From positions 1 to 38,026 of the forward strand of contig NW_022204873.1 of the NCBI RefSeq assembly GCF_008831285.2: a stretch of 38,026 nt of DNA, written 5' to 3'. Source of the DNA: Nymphaea colorata (taxonomy: Eukaryota; Streptophyta; Magnoliopsida; Nymphaeales; Nymphaeaceae). Shown here piece by piece: positions 24,761 through 34,060 of the stretch; the first letter of the stretch is position 1; the number at the start of each line of letters is the position of its first letter. Under the pieces are notes generated by a model that searched no databases, was not told the origin of the DNA, and saw only the letters and a list, made by a program, of their open reading frames with translations. Made by a program: the position numbers and the translations under genes.

Positions 24761-26231
24761 TCCGGCCAAAGTGGAAGCTGTACAACAATGGAATGCGCCA
24801 ACTAATGTGTCAGAAATCAGAAGTTTTCTTGGCTTGGCAGGTTACTACAGGAAGTTCATCAAGGATTTTTCGAAAATTGCAACCCCAATGACTAAACTGC
24901 TACGAAAAGGAGTGAAATTTACGTGGACAGAGGATTGTCAGAAGAGTTTTCAGATGTTGAAAGACAGTTTGACTAGTGCCCCAATTCTAACACTGCCAAA
25001 TGGGAGGAAAGGATTTGTGGTATATACCGATGCTTCGGGAACAGGATATGGAGCGGTGCTTATGGAAAATGACAATGTTATAGCTTATGCCTCTAGACAA
25101 CTAAAACAACACGAGAAAAACTATCCAACACATGATTTGGAATTAGGAGCTGTGGTATTTGCGCTAAAAATATGGAGACATTATCTCTATGGTGTGGAAT
25201 TTGAAGTATTTTCTGACCACAAATCGCTCAAATATTTGTTCTCGCAGAAGGAATTGAATCTAAGACAGAGAAGATGGCTGGAATATCTCAAAGATTACGA
25301 CTTTGAAATAAAGTATCACCCAGGAAAGGCCAATGTGGTAGCCGATGCACTCAGTAGAAAGACGACTGCTAAAGCTAGTAGACTATTAATGCAGACATGG
25401 AATTCGGTGGAAGACTTTGAAAAATGGCATCCATTGCGAGATGATAATGGAAAGGTGAAGTGTGCAGGAATAATTCGAGATAGTTTCCTTGATGAAATCA
25501 TTGAAAAACAAAAACAGAGCCCGGAATATGCGAAGTTGAAACTTGAGTGTCACAAGAAAGAAGAAACTCCTTATTTTGAGGACGAAGATGGATCTGTGTG
25601 GTTCAATGGTAGATTGTGGGTTCCAAATGATCCTGAAGTGAAGAACAAGTTGCTGGAAGAGGCACACAAGACAAGATACACCATACATCCAGGAAGCACA
25701 AAGATGTATCAAAATTTAAGGATAAACTTCTGGTGGCCAGGAATGAAGAAAGAGATTGCTGAGTTCGTCTCACGATGCTTGGTGTGTCAACAGGTTAAAG
25801 TGGAACATCAGAAACCAAGTGGTTTGATGCAACAGATAGAAATTCCTCAATGGAAATGGGAAGACATCACCATGGACTTCGTAGTGGGGTTACCACGTAC
25901 TCGACGACAGCACGATGCTATTTGGGTAGTGGTAGATCGCCTAACTAAAACTGCACATTTTCTTCCGATCAAGATTTCACAATCACTAGAAAGTCTGACA
26001 GATTTGTATGTTGATGAAATTGTGAGACTTCATGGAATCCCTAAATCAATAATCTCTGACAGAGATCCAAGATTTACATCCAAGTTTTGGGGAAGGTTAC
26101 AGGAAGCGTTGGGAACAAAATTGAAATTGAGTACAGCATTTCATCCGCAGACAGATGGACAGTCTGAGCGAACCATCCAGACTCTTGAAGATATGTTAAG
26201 AGCTTTTGTTTTGCAGTGGAAGGGTGAATGA
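24750..26231 (+). pseudogene. RT thumb-RNase H-integrase fragment, ends at premature stop
   Basis: Continues pol after the frameshift; the first codon is TTG and is not a real start. Numbering from there: RT thumb/connection at 3-75 ('[13 protein letters not shown]'). RNase H at about 88-205 has the acidic set D94 ('[10 protein letters not shown]'), E131, D156 ('SDHKSLKYL') and D199 ('VVADALSR'). The integrase zinc-binding HHCC is H306, H313, C343, C346. The integrase core has D376 ('MDFVVGLP'), D437 ('SDRDPRF') and E473 ('QSERTIQ'), with exactly 35 residues between the last two, so the DDE catalytic triad is intact. The frame is closed by TGA at 26229-26231 after 'LQWKGE'. Confidence 0.94.
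26229..26231 (+). other. In-frame premature stop (TGA) in integrase
   Basis: The reading frame before and after this codon is the same, and the protein similarity continues directly ('QWKGE', stop, 'DKHVKLAEF'). Related elements normally have tryptophan here. One G-to-A change would explain it, consistent with decay of methylated DNA. Confidence 0.88.
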
Positions 26232-26912
26232 GATAAACATGTGAAGTTGGCTGAATTTACCTACAACAACAGCTATCACTCTAGCATTGGAATGGCTCTG
26301 TTTGAAGGTCTTTATGGCCGACCTTGTAGATCACCATCGTGTTGGACTGAGATAGGAGACAACAAGATTGAGGATCCTTTAGTAATACAACATTATACTG
26401 ATCAAGTCAACATGATTAGAAAGAAATTATTGGCTGCCCAAAGTCGACAAAAGAGTTATGCAGACCAACGACGAAGAGAGCTAGCTTTTGAAGCAGGAGA
26501 TCATGTTTTTATCAAGATATCACCCACTAAAAGTGTTTTTCGATTCGGAATGAAAGGAAAATTGAGTCCCAGATACATTGGTCCAATCGAGATTCTGGAA
26601 AAAGTTGGAGTGGTGGCATATCGAATTGCACTTCCACCACAATATAGTCATGTTCATCCAGTATTTCATGTGTCGATGCTAAGGAAATATGTACCCGATC
26701 CTTCGCATGTGATAGACTACGAAGAGGTTGATTTGCAAGAGGACATGACAACAGATAAAAAGCCACTTCGGATCATAGACTGGAAGGAACATGCGTTGCG
26801 AAAGAAGACCATCCCATTAGTTCAAGTGGAATGGCAACATCATGGCATCAAAGAATGTACGTGGGAGCCAGAAGAAGGCATGAGAAATAGCTACCCTCAA
26901 CTATTTCAATAA
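26232..26912 (+). pseudogene. Integrase C-terminal region with chromodomain
   Basis: Same frame as the preceding fragment, running to a TAA at 26910. Numbering from the GTG at 26241: 'AEFTYNNSYHSSIGMALFEG' at 4-23 is the conserved segment after the integrase core. A GPY/F-like module lies at about 107-131 ('RYIGPIEILEKVG'), where the usual aromatic after GP is I. 'HPVFHVSMLRKYV' is at 139-151. The chromodomain is at about 174-223 ('KPLRIIDWKEHALRKKTIP', 'VEWQHHG', 'CTWEPEE'), with aromatic W198 and W208. In chromoviruses this domain is thought to direct integration to histone-marked heterochromatin, which fits the satellite location. The domain itself appears undamaged. Confidence 0.93.
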
Positions 26913-26947
26913 GGTACGCTAAAATTTTGAGGATGAAATTTCTTTTT
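26913..26947 (+). other. Short untranslated spacer, pol end to polypurine tract
   Basis: These 35 bases ('ggtacgctaaaattttgagg', 'atgaaatttcttttt') contain no coding signal. The 'ttttgaggatgaaatttc' wording just before the polypurine tract is familiar from other plant chromoviruses of this clade. Confidence 0.7.
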
Positions 26948-26959
26948 AGGGGGGGAGAA
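26948..26959 (+). promoter_or_regulatory. Polypurine tract (plus-strand primer site)
   Basis: AGGGGGGGAGAA directly abuts the TG terminus of the 3' LTR. All twelve bases are purines. This is where the RNase H-resistant RNA primer for plus-strand DNA synthesis would be generated. Confidence 0.92.
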
Positions 26960-27920
26960 TGTAAGCCCCACGATTTTCTTTCCTTATCCTTTTCCAACTA
27001 TCAAGTTTATCAAAGGGAGACATTTGTGGAAAAGATAGGGATAAGGGCATATGTAACCACATTTTACAGCAAGGACTTTCTTTACTGTAGGCTTAGAGGA
27101 GCTCGTCCAACATTAGAAAGAAAGAGACAGAGAGAAAGGGTGAGAAACGCTTCTTGCTCTCTTGTTGGAACGGAGGCTAGTGGCTGCTGGAAAGAAACCA
27201 GAAGCAGAAGTTGCCAAGATTTTCAGAGGTATGGGATTTTCAGTTATGAATGGTTCATGTAGCTTGTATCTTCTGATGATTTCCGGTGGATAGCGATTTA
27301 TATGCATATTATGCTAGTCGATCTGCGCATGCTATACCAATGTTCTTCGTTTCTAGCTACCTTTGATTTCCTATAGATAGAGCATGCTAAATACTGAATT
27401 GAATTGAAAAAAAAAAAAAACCAGCCTTCTTTCCCACGCTTGTGGCAGAGAGGCACTGGGTATCGGTGGAGCGCAGCGTCCTCCTCCTGTCGTCCCCTTC
27501 TCCCTGTCGGATCTTCACTATTGCAGCGAGAGGGAGACTGTGAGGACGCCGTTAAAGCTGGGAAGTCGTCGTTCTCACGGTGACAGTGCTGAGAAAAAGG
27601 GGAGCAGCTGAGGAGGCGGCGGCGGAAGCTGTCAGACGGCCGGTGGGCGTAGTAGCAGAAGACCCAAAGTCGATCTCGCGCGAGACAGAGATCTCTCTCT
27701 CTGGTTTTGGTCATGGAAGCACGGTGGAGACTCCACCACCGGACGAACACGAAGACGAGGAAGAGGCACTCGTGAGGAGAGAGAAAATGCAGGCACGAAA
27801 TGAAGAAAAACGAGCGTGGGCCAAATTTATATCAATGATGAAAAATTACAAAGCGGGTCCACCTTATTATCAAAATTTGCGAAAAAACTGTTATAACTTT
27901 TAAGCGTTCATGCCGCAACA

Positions 27921-27975
27921 TTTTTGCTGAAAACCTCTTCAAAAAGAGGCTTAGGAAAGTGATTTTCAGCAAAAA
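27921..27975. repeat. Nested inverted repeat in the 3' LTR
   Basis: The outer arms TTTTTGCTGAAAA (27921-27933) and TTTTCAGCAAAAA (27963-27975) are perfectly complementary over 13 bp. Inside, the 6-bp arms CCTCTT (27934-27939) and AAGAGG (27944-27949) abut the outer left arm with a 4-base loop. Thirteen bases remain unpaired on the right side. RNA from this region could form a bulged stem of 19 bp. It lies in the LTR part missing from the 5' copy. Confidence 0.85.
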
Positions 27976-28106
27976 ACATGCATTTAATAAGAAATCACGT
28001 TTTGGTACCCTCTGAATTCTTAAAAAATTACAAAAAGGGGGTTTTATAAATTAAAAACGAAATGATATGTTATATTACTTTTTGATGATCTCTGTGGTGT
28101 TTAAAA

Positions 28107-28134
28107 TTTCAGAAATATGATTTTCTGAAATTAA
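28107..28134. repeat. Second inverted repeat in the 3' LTR
   Basis: The 11-bp arms AATTTCAGAAA (28107-28117) and TTTCTGAAATT (28124-28134) are perfectly complementary around a 6-base loop. With the nested repeat at 27921, it makes the AT-rich centre of the LTR unusually rich in dyads. Confidence 0.8.
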
Positions 28135-29109
28135 CTTTGGAACCATTAGAGGAGGAAAGTCACGTTTGAGAATTTAAATATAAATTTTATTGTTTCAAAT
28201 AAGGATTATAATATGGCTAATCGAGGTTTCTAGATGCGATGAGTTTTGCTCTATTGCTATTAAGTTAGGATTTAAAATAGCTGAATTATTTTGTTTGGAA
28301 AACCGAGCCTAAGGGCGGGCGGTTTCTGTGAGAGGTACTAGACGATGTCTAGCATTGGCAAACCCTCACTTTTGAAATTCGAAGGCGAAACGTGGACTTT
28401 GTGCGATGGTTTATGCGAGTGCGAGCTTTCTGTTTTGCCCAGTGTTCGGTTTCGTCCCGGGAGGTAGTGGTGCGTCTGAGCTCACTGTTGACGAACGCTC
28501 CTCTGGCTGTACTGGAGGGCCCACAGGGTATTGGGCGGCACAAGGTCCCGGGATTCTGTTCTGTTTCTGTTTGGGAGCGAGACTCCTGGTCTCTCCACCC
28601 GTGTTCCTAGAGAGACCATGCTGCTGCAGCGGCGATCTGGGATATCTCAGGACGCTTCACTTCAGGTGCCCTCGATCCGTTGGATCGCCTGGTGAAGAGA
28701 TGTTCTGTTCTGCCCGTGAGTGCCCACGGGGATTTCTGTTGCTCGGCACGATGACCTTGACATTGTCAGAGCACCACGGTTGCAAGCCTACGAAATTTTG
28801 GGAGGTTGTGCACACCTCGTTTTGTTGCTGAACATGTGACGTTACTCTAATATGTGTTAAGATTTGAAGATATTTGTTTTACAAAAACGAAATATTATTT
28901 TGATGGGCCATGTTCCACACACGGCTGGATTTTTCCATACATAGAGGAATTCTAACCCTTCTTTCTATATCGACGGGTAGTCCTTGATAGATTTTGGCTT
29001 TGGAGCGACGACCTCAGTCTTGTGATGGACGGGCATTGGCATTCTGGGCACTGCGTCGGTTTTGGGGATTTGTGGTTATTTTTGTTGGGCCCAAGTATTT
29101 TATTATTGA

Positions 29110-29115
29110 AATAAA
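29110..29115 (+). terminator. Candidate polyadenylation signal of the LTR
   Basis: AATAAA lies 92 bases before the LTR end. That position suits the R region, where retroelement transcripts are cleaved and polyadenylated. The hexamer is short and the region AT-rich, so chance occurrence is possible. Confidence 0.45.
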
Positions 29116-29207
29116 ACAATGTCTTATGTTCTGGTCATGACTCAATATTGCTTCCGCTATTATAGAAATGAAAGAAAATTTTTGCTGTTAAAAATTGGGT
29201 CGTGACA

Positions 29208-29212
29208 ATAGG
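29208..29212. repeat. Target site duplication, right copy (ATAGG)
   Basis: ATAGG immediately follows the element's CA terminus, and 'tctcctttatatcc' of the satellite follows without a gap. An intact pair means that both outer ends belong to one insertion event and that the element is not a recombinant of two. Confidence 0.95.
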
Positions 29213-29306
29213 TCTCCTTTATATCCATATAAACTTGTGAGTTTTAATTATTTAAATCATTGATCAAGGATGTAATAACATGTGAAACACATTAGGTTAA
29301 CTTTAA

Positions 29307-29656
29307 GACACCAAATGAATCACTCGAATCACATTCATTTTCATACAAACTTGTGATTTCAGTTCACTTAATCAAGCAACATGGATGTAACAATAAGTTA
29401 AGCACATTCAATTAAGTATGTGTGATCATTTGAATCACTTAAATCGCACTTGTATTGATACGAACTTGTAATTTCAATCCTTTAGATCATGCACTATAGT
29501 CGTACCAATACGAGTCAGATTTAAGTGATTCATATGATTATGCATACTTTATTGAATGTATTTGACTTATTGTTATATCCATGTTAAATGATTTAGTAGA
29601 TTGAAATCACAGGCTTGCATGAAAATGAATGAGATTTGAGTGATTCAATTGGTGCC
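29307..29656. repeat. Long palindrome, HOR copy 9
   Basis: Arms 29307-29461 and 29504-29656, with the standard right-arm variant. It lies about 100 bp beyond the retrotransposon's right end. Confidence 0.88.
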
Positions 29657-32390
29657 CTATTGTTAACCTAATTCACTTGTTAAGCACATTCAATTAAATA
29701 GCAAGTGAAACACATTAGGTTAACTCTATGACACCAAATGAATCACTTGTTAAGGACATCCGTATTAAGAATCATTATAAATGTAACAACTAGTAAAACA
29801 CATTAGGTAAACCATAAGACACCAAACGAATCACTCGAATCTCATTCATTTTCATACAAACTTGTGGTTTCGATCTACTAAATCATTTAATATAGATGTA
29901 ACAACAAGTTAAACACATTCAATTAAGCATGCATGATCATATGAATCATTTAAATCTCACTTGTATTGGTACGAACGTGTGATTTCAATCCTTTAGATCA
30001 TTCACTATAGATGTAACAACAAATTCAACTCATCGGACTAATTGCACGCATTCAAAGTAATGCATAGATCCCATTTGTATCCATATGAACTTGTGATTTC
30101 AATCATTTAAATAATTCATTATAGATGTAATAACAAGTGAAATACACTAGATTAACTGTAAGGGACCAACTTAATGACCTGACTCTCATTCATTTCCAAA
30201 CGAACTTCTTATTTCAAGCCACTAAGTCATTCTATACGTATGTAACAAATGGCTACGCACACTCAATTAAATATATTGATCAAATATATGTAATAACAAG
30301 TGAAAATGAATCATTTAATCTCTCAATTAAATATATGTGATCAAATATATGTAATAACAAGTGAAACATATTAGGTTACCTACGAGACACCAAATGAATC
30401 ACTCAAATCTCATTCATTTCCATACAAACGTATGATTTCAATATACTAAATCATTTAATATAGACGTAACAACAAGTTAAGCATATTCAATTAAGTATGC
30501 GTGATCAAATGAATCACTTAAATCTCACTCGTATTGAGACGAGTGATTTAGTGTGCGTATGGATACAAATGAATGAGATGTAACAACATGTTCAACTTGT
30601 TGAACAAACTACAAGGGATCAAACTAAACTAATCCATAGGTCTCCTTTACATCGATATAAACTTGTGAGTTTTTATCGTTTAAATCGTTGATCATAGATG
30701 TCATAACGAGTGAAACACATTAGGTTAATTATAAGACACCAAATGAATCACTCAAATCTCATTTATTTTCACACAAACTTGTGATTTGAATTCACTTAAT
30801 ATAGCAATATGGATGTAACAACAAGTTAAGCACATTCAATTAAGTATGTGTGATCATTTGAATCACTTAAATCGCACTTGTATTGATACGAACTTGTGAT
30901 TTCAATCATTTAGATCGTGCATTATAGTTGTAACAATAAATTCAACTCATCGCGTTTGTATCCACATGAACATGTGATTTCAATCATTTAAATCATTCAT
31001 TATATATGTATTCCAAACGAACTTCTGGTATCCAAGCCACTAGATCATTCTATACATAAGTAAGAAATGGTCACTCACATTCAATTAAATACAAGTGCTC
31101 AATTATATGTAATAACAAGTGAAAATGAATCACTTAATCTCTCAATTAAATATAAGTGATCAAATATATGTAATAACAAGTGAAACATATTAGGTTACTT
31201 ACAAGACACCAAATGAATCACTCCAATATCATTCATTTTCATACAAACCTATGATTTTAATCTACTAAATCATTTAATATAGACGTAACAACAAGTTAAG
31301 CACATTCAATTACGTATGTGTGATAAAATGAATCACTTAAATCCCACTCGTATTGATATGAACTTGTGATTTCAATTCCTTACATCGATCACCATAGATG
31401 TAAGAACTAATTCAACTTATTGAACTAACAACAAGGGATCAAACTAATGCATAGGTCTCCTTTATATCCATACAAACTTGTAAGTTTTAATCATTTAAAT
31501 CATTGATCAAAGATGTAATAACAAGTGAAACACAATAGGTTAACTACAAGACACCAAATGAATCATTCGAATCTCATTCATTTTCGCACAAACTTGTGAT
31601 TTCAATCTACTAAACTACTTATTATAGACGTAACAACAAGTTAAACACATTCAATTAAGTATGCATGATTATATGAATCACTTAAATCTCACTTGTATTC
31701 ATACAAACATGTGATTTCAATCCTTTAGCATGTTCCCTACAGATGTAACAACAAATTCAACTCATCGGACTAACTACACGTGCACAAATAATGACTTGAC
31801 TCTCATTCATTTCCAAACGGACTTCTTTTTTCAAGCCACTAAGTCATTCTATAGGTATGTAACAAATGGTTACGCACATTCAATTAAATATAAGTTATCA
31901 AATGTATGTAAGAACAAGTAAAAATGAATCACATAATCTCTCGATTAAACATAAGTGATCAAATGTATGTAATAACAAGTGAAACACATTAAGTTACGTG
32001 TAAGACACCAAATGAATAATTCGAATCCCATCCATTTTCATATAAACCTATAATTTGAATTTACTAAATCATTTAATATAAACGTAACAACAAGTTAAGT
32101 ACATTCAATTAAATATGTGTGATCAATTGAATCACTTAAATCCCACTCGTATTGATGTGAACTTGTGCATCGATCACTATAGATCTAACAACATGTTCAA
32201 CTTATCGTACAAACTAGAAAGGATCAAACTAATTCATAGGTCTCCTTTATATCCATATAAACTTGTGAGTTTTAATTATTTAAATCATTGATCATGGATG
32301 TAATAACATGTGAAACACGTTAGGTTAACTATAAGACACTAAATGAATCACTCTAATCACATTCATTTTCATACAAACTTGTGATTTCAG

Positions 32391-32410
32391 TTCACTTAAG
32401 ACATTATAAA
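32391..32410. other. Palindrome-loss junction, HOR copy 10
   Basis: 'cagttcacttaa' of the left arm joins 'gacattataaatg', skipping about 395 bp including the spacer and right arm. The breakpoints differ from those in copy 5, so this is an independent event. Confidence 0.82.
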
Positions 32411-32928
32411 TGTAACAACTAGTGAAACACATTAGGTAAACCATAAGACACCAAATGAATCACTCGAATCTCATTCATTTTCATACAAACTTGTGATTTC
32501 AATCTACTAAATCATTTAATATATATGTAACAACAAGTTAAACACAATGAATTAAGCATGCATGATCATATGAATCATTAAAATCTCACTTGTATTGGTA
32601 CGAACGCGTGATTTCAATCCTTTAGATCGTTCACTATAGATGTAACAACAAATTCAACTCATCGGACTAATTACACGCATTCAAAGTAATGCATAGATCC
32701 CATTTGTATCCATATGAACTTGCGATTTCAATCATTTAAATCATTCATTATAGATGTAATAACAAGTGAAATACACTAGATTTACTGTAAGGGACCAACT
32801 TAATGACCTGACTCTCATTCTTTTCCAAACGAACTTCTCATATCAAGCCACTAATTCATTCTATACGTATGTAACAAATGGCTACGCACACTCAATTAAA
32901 TATATTGATCAAATATATGTAATAACAA

Positions 32929-33051
32929 GTGAAAATGAATCATTTAATCTCTCAATTAAATATATGTGATCAAATATATGTAATAACAAGTGAAAATGAA
33001 TCATTTAATCTCTCAATTAATTATATGTGATCAAATATATGTAATAACAAG
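32929..33051. repeat. 61-bp subunit expansion
   Basis: A 61-bp unit ('gtgaaaatgaatcatttaat', 'ctctcaattaaatatatgtg', then 'atcaaatatatgtaataaca') occurs twice in tandem, starting at 32929 and 32990 and followed by 'gtgaaac' at 33051. Other HOR copies have it once, followed directly by 'gtgaaacatattagg'. It shows that part of the monomer is itself a near-duplicated half unit. Confidence 0.85.
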
Positions 33052-33060
33052 TGAAACATA

Positions 33061-33750
33061 TTAGGTTACCTACAAGACACCAAATGAATCACTTAAATCT
33101 CATTCATTTCCATACAAACCTATGATTTCAATATACTAAATCATTTAATATAGACGTAACAACAAGTTAAGCACATTCAATTACGTATGTGTGATAAAAT
33201 GAATCACTTAAATCCCACTCGTATTGATACGAACTTGTGATTTCAATAACTTACATCGATCACCATAGACGTAAGAACTAGTTCAACTTATTGAACTAAC
33301 TACAGGGGATCAAACTAATGCATAGGTCTCCTTTATATCCATACAAACTTGTAAGTTTTAATCATTTAAATCATTCATCAAAGATATAATAACAAGTGAA
33401 ACATATTAGGTTACCTACAAGACACCAAATGAATCACTCAAATCTCATTCATTTCCATACAAACCTATGATTTCAATGTACTAAATCATTTAATATAGAT
33501 GTAACAACAAGTTAAACACATTCAATTAAGTATACGTGATCAAATGAATCACTTAAATCTCACTCGTATTGAGACGAGTGATTTAGTGTGCGTATGGATA
33601 CAAATGAATGAGATGTAACAACATGTTCAACTTATTGAACAAACTACAAGGGATCAAACTAAAATAATCCATAGGTCTCCTTTACAACCATATAAACTTG
33701 TGAGTTTTTATCGTTTAAATCGTTGATCATAGATGTCATAACGAGTGAAA
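33061..33750. repeat. Local duplication of about three monomers (345 bp)
   Basis: The landmark 'ttaggttacctacaagacac' at 33061 recurs at 33406. Between them lies a segment carrying the 'tagttcaa/ttgaacta' dyad and 'ggtctcctttatatcc' landmarks, which normally belong to another part of the HOR. The first copy is therefore a chimera of two HOR positions, as expected from out-of-register exchange. Confidence 0.75.
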
Positions 33751-34060
33751 CACATTAGGTTAATCATAACAGACCAAATGAATCACTCAAATCTCATTTA
33801 TTTTCACACAAACTTGTGATTTGAATTCACTTAATCTAGCAATATGTATGTAACAACAAGTTAAGCACATTCAATTAAGTATGTGTGATCATTTGAATAA
33901 CTTAAATCGCACTTGTATTGATACGAACTTGTGATTTCAATCATTTAGATCGTGCACTATAGTTGTAACAATAAATTCAACTCATCGGACAAACTACACG
34001 CGTTTGTATACACATGAACATGTGATTTCAATCATTTAAATCATTCATTATATATGTATT

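Larger units (their letters stand above)
22288..29207 (+). mobile_element. Defective Ty3/gypsy chromovirus (Tekay/Del-like)
   Basis: This is a 6920-bp LTR retrotransposon on the plus strand. It begins TGTAAGCCCCACG and ends GTCGTGACA, and is flanked by a perfect 5-bp repeat (ATAGG). Domain order is gag zinc knuckle, protease, reverse transcriptase, RNase H, integrase, chromodomain, which is the Ty3/gypsy order; integrase downstream of RNase H excludes the copia type. The long LTRs and the C-terminal chromodomain ending 'EEGMRNSYPQLF' match the plant Tekay/Del clade as I know it. Defects: most of the 5' LTR, the primer-binding site and early gag are deleted; a frameshifting deletion lies between RT and RNase H; and there is a stop codon in integrase. 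It cannot be autonomous. Confidence 0.96.
26960..29207 (+). repeat. 3' LTR, complete (2248 bp)
   Basis: Runs from TGTAAGCCCC to GTCGTGACA. The first 746 bp align with the surviving 5' LTR; the remaining 1502 bp exist only here. Internal composition is patchy: a purine- and GC-containing start, an AT-rich centre (about 27780-28370) with two inverted repeats, then a GC-rich block (about 28380-28830). A weak TATA-like string (CTATAT, 28965-28970) and an AATAAA (29110) lie near the 3' end in the expected order and would place R in the last few hundred bases. The open stretches within it are small, overlap in several frames and look accidental. Confidence 0.95.
20946..31012. repeat. HOR copy 9, split by the retrotransposon
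   Basis: The satellite part is 3142 bp once the element plus one ATAGG (6925 bp) is subtracted, matching the full-length copy 2. The interruption lies between 'aatgcatagg' and 'tctcctttatatcc'. The copy is otherwise complete, with an intact long palindrome (29307-29656) and small hairpin (30526-30545). Confidence 0.88.
31013..34060. repeat. HOR copy 10 (3048 bp, rearranged)
   Basis: Near-standard length hides offsetting changes. About one monomer is missing near 31789 ('cacaaataatgactt'). The palindrome is lost at 32397. There is one extra 61-bp subunit at 32929-33051. About three monomers (345 bp) are duplicated, with 'ttaggttacctacaagac' at both 33061 and 33406. Confidence 0.82.

Noticed and set aside
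26527-26766. Minus-strand open frames inside the pol region and LTRs
   Set aside because: They are antisense shadows of the gag-pol frame or of LTR sequence, with no recognisable product.
28406-28831. A 141-codon open frame in the 3' LTR, with overlapping frames on both strands
   Set aside because: The block is GC-rich, which lengthens chance frames. No recognisable domain was seen, and frames overlap in several registers.
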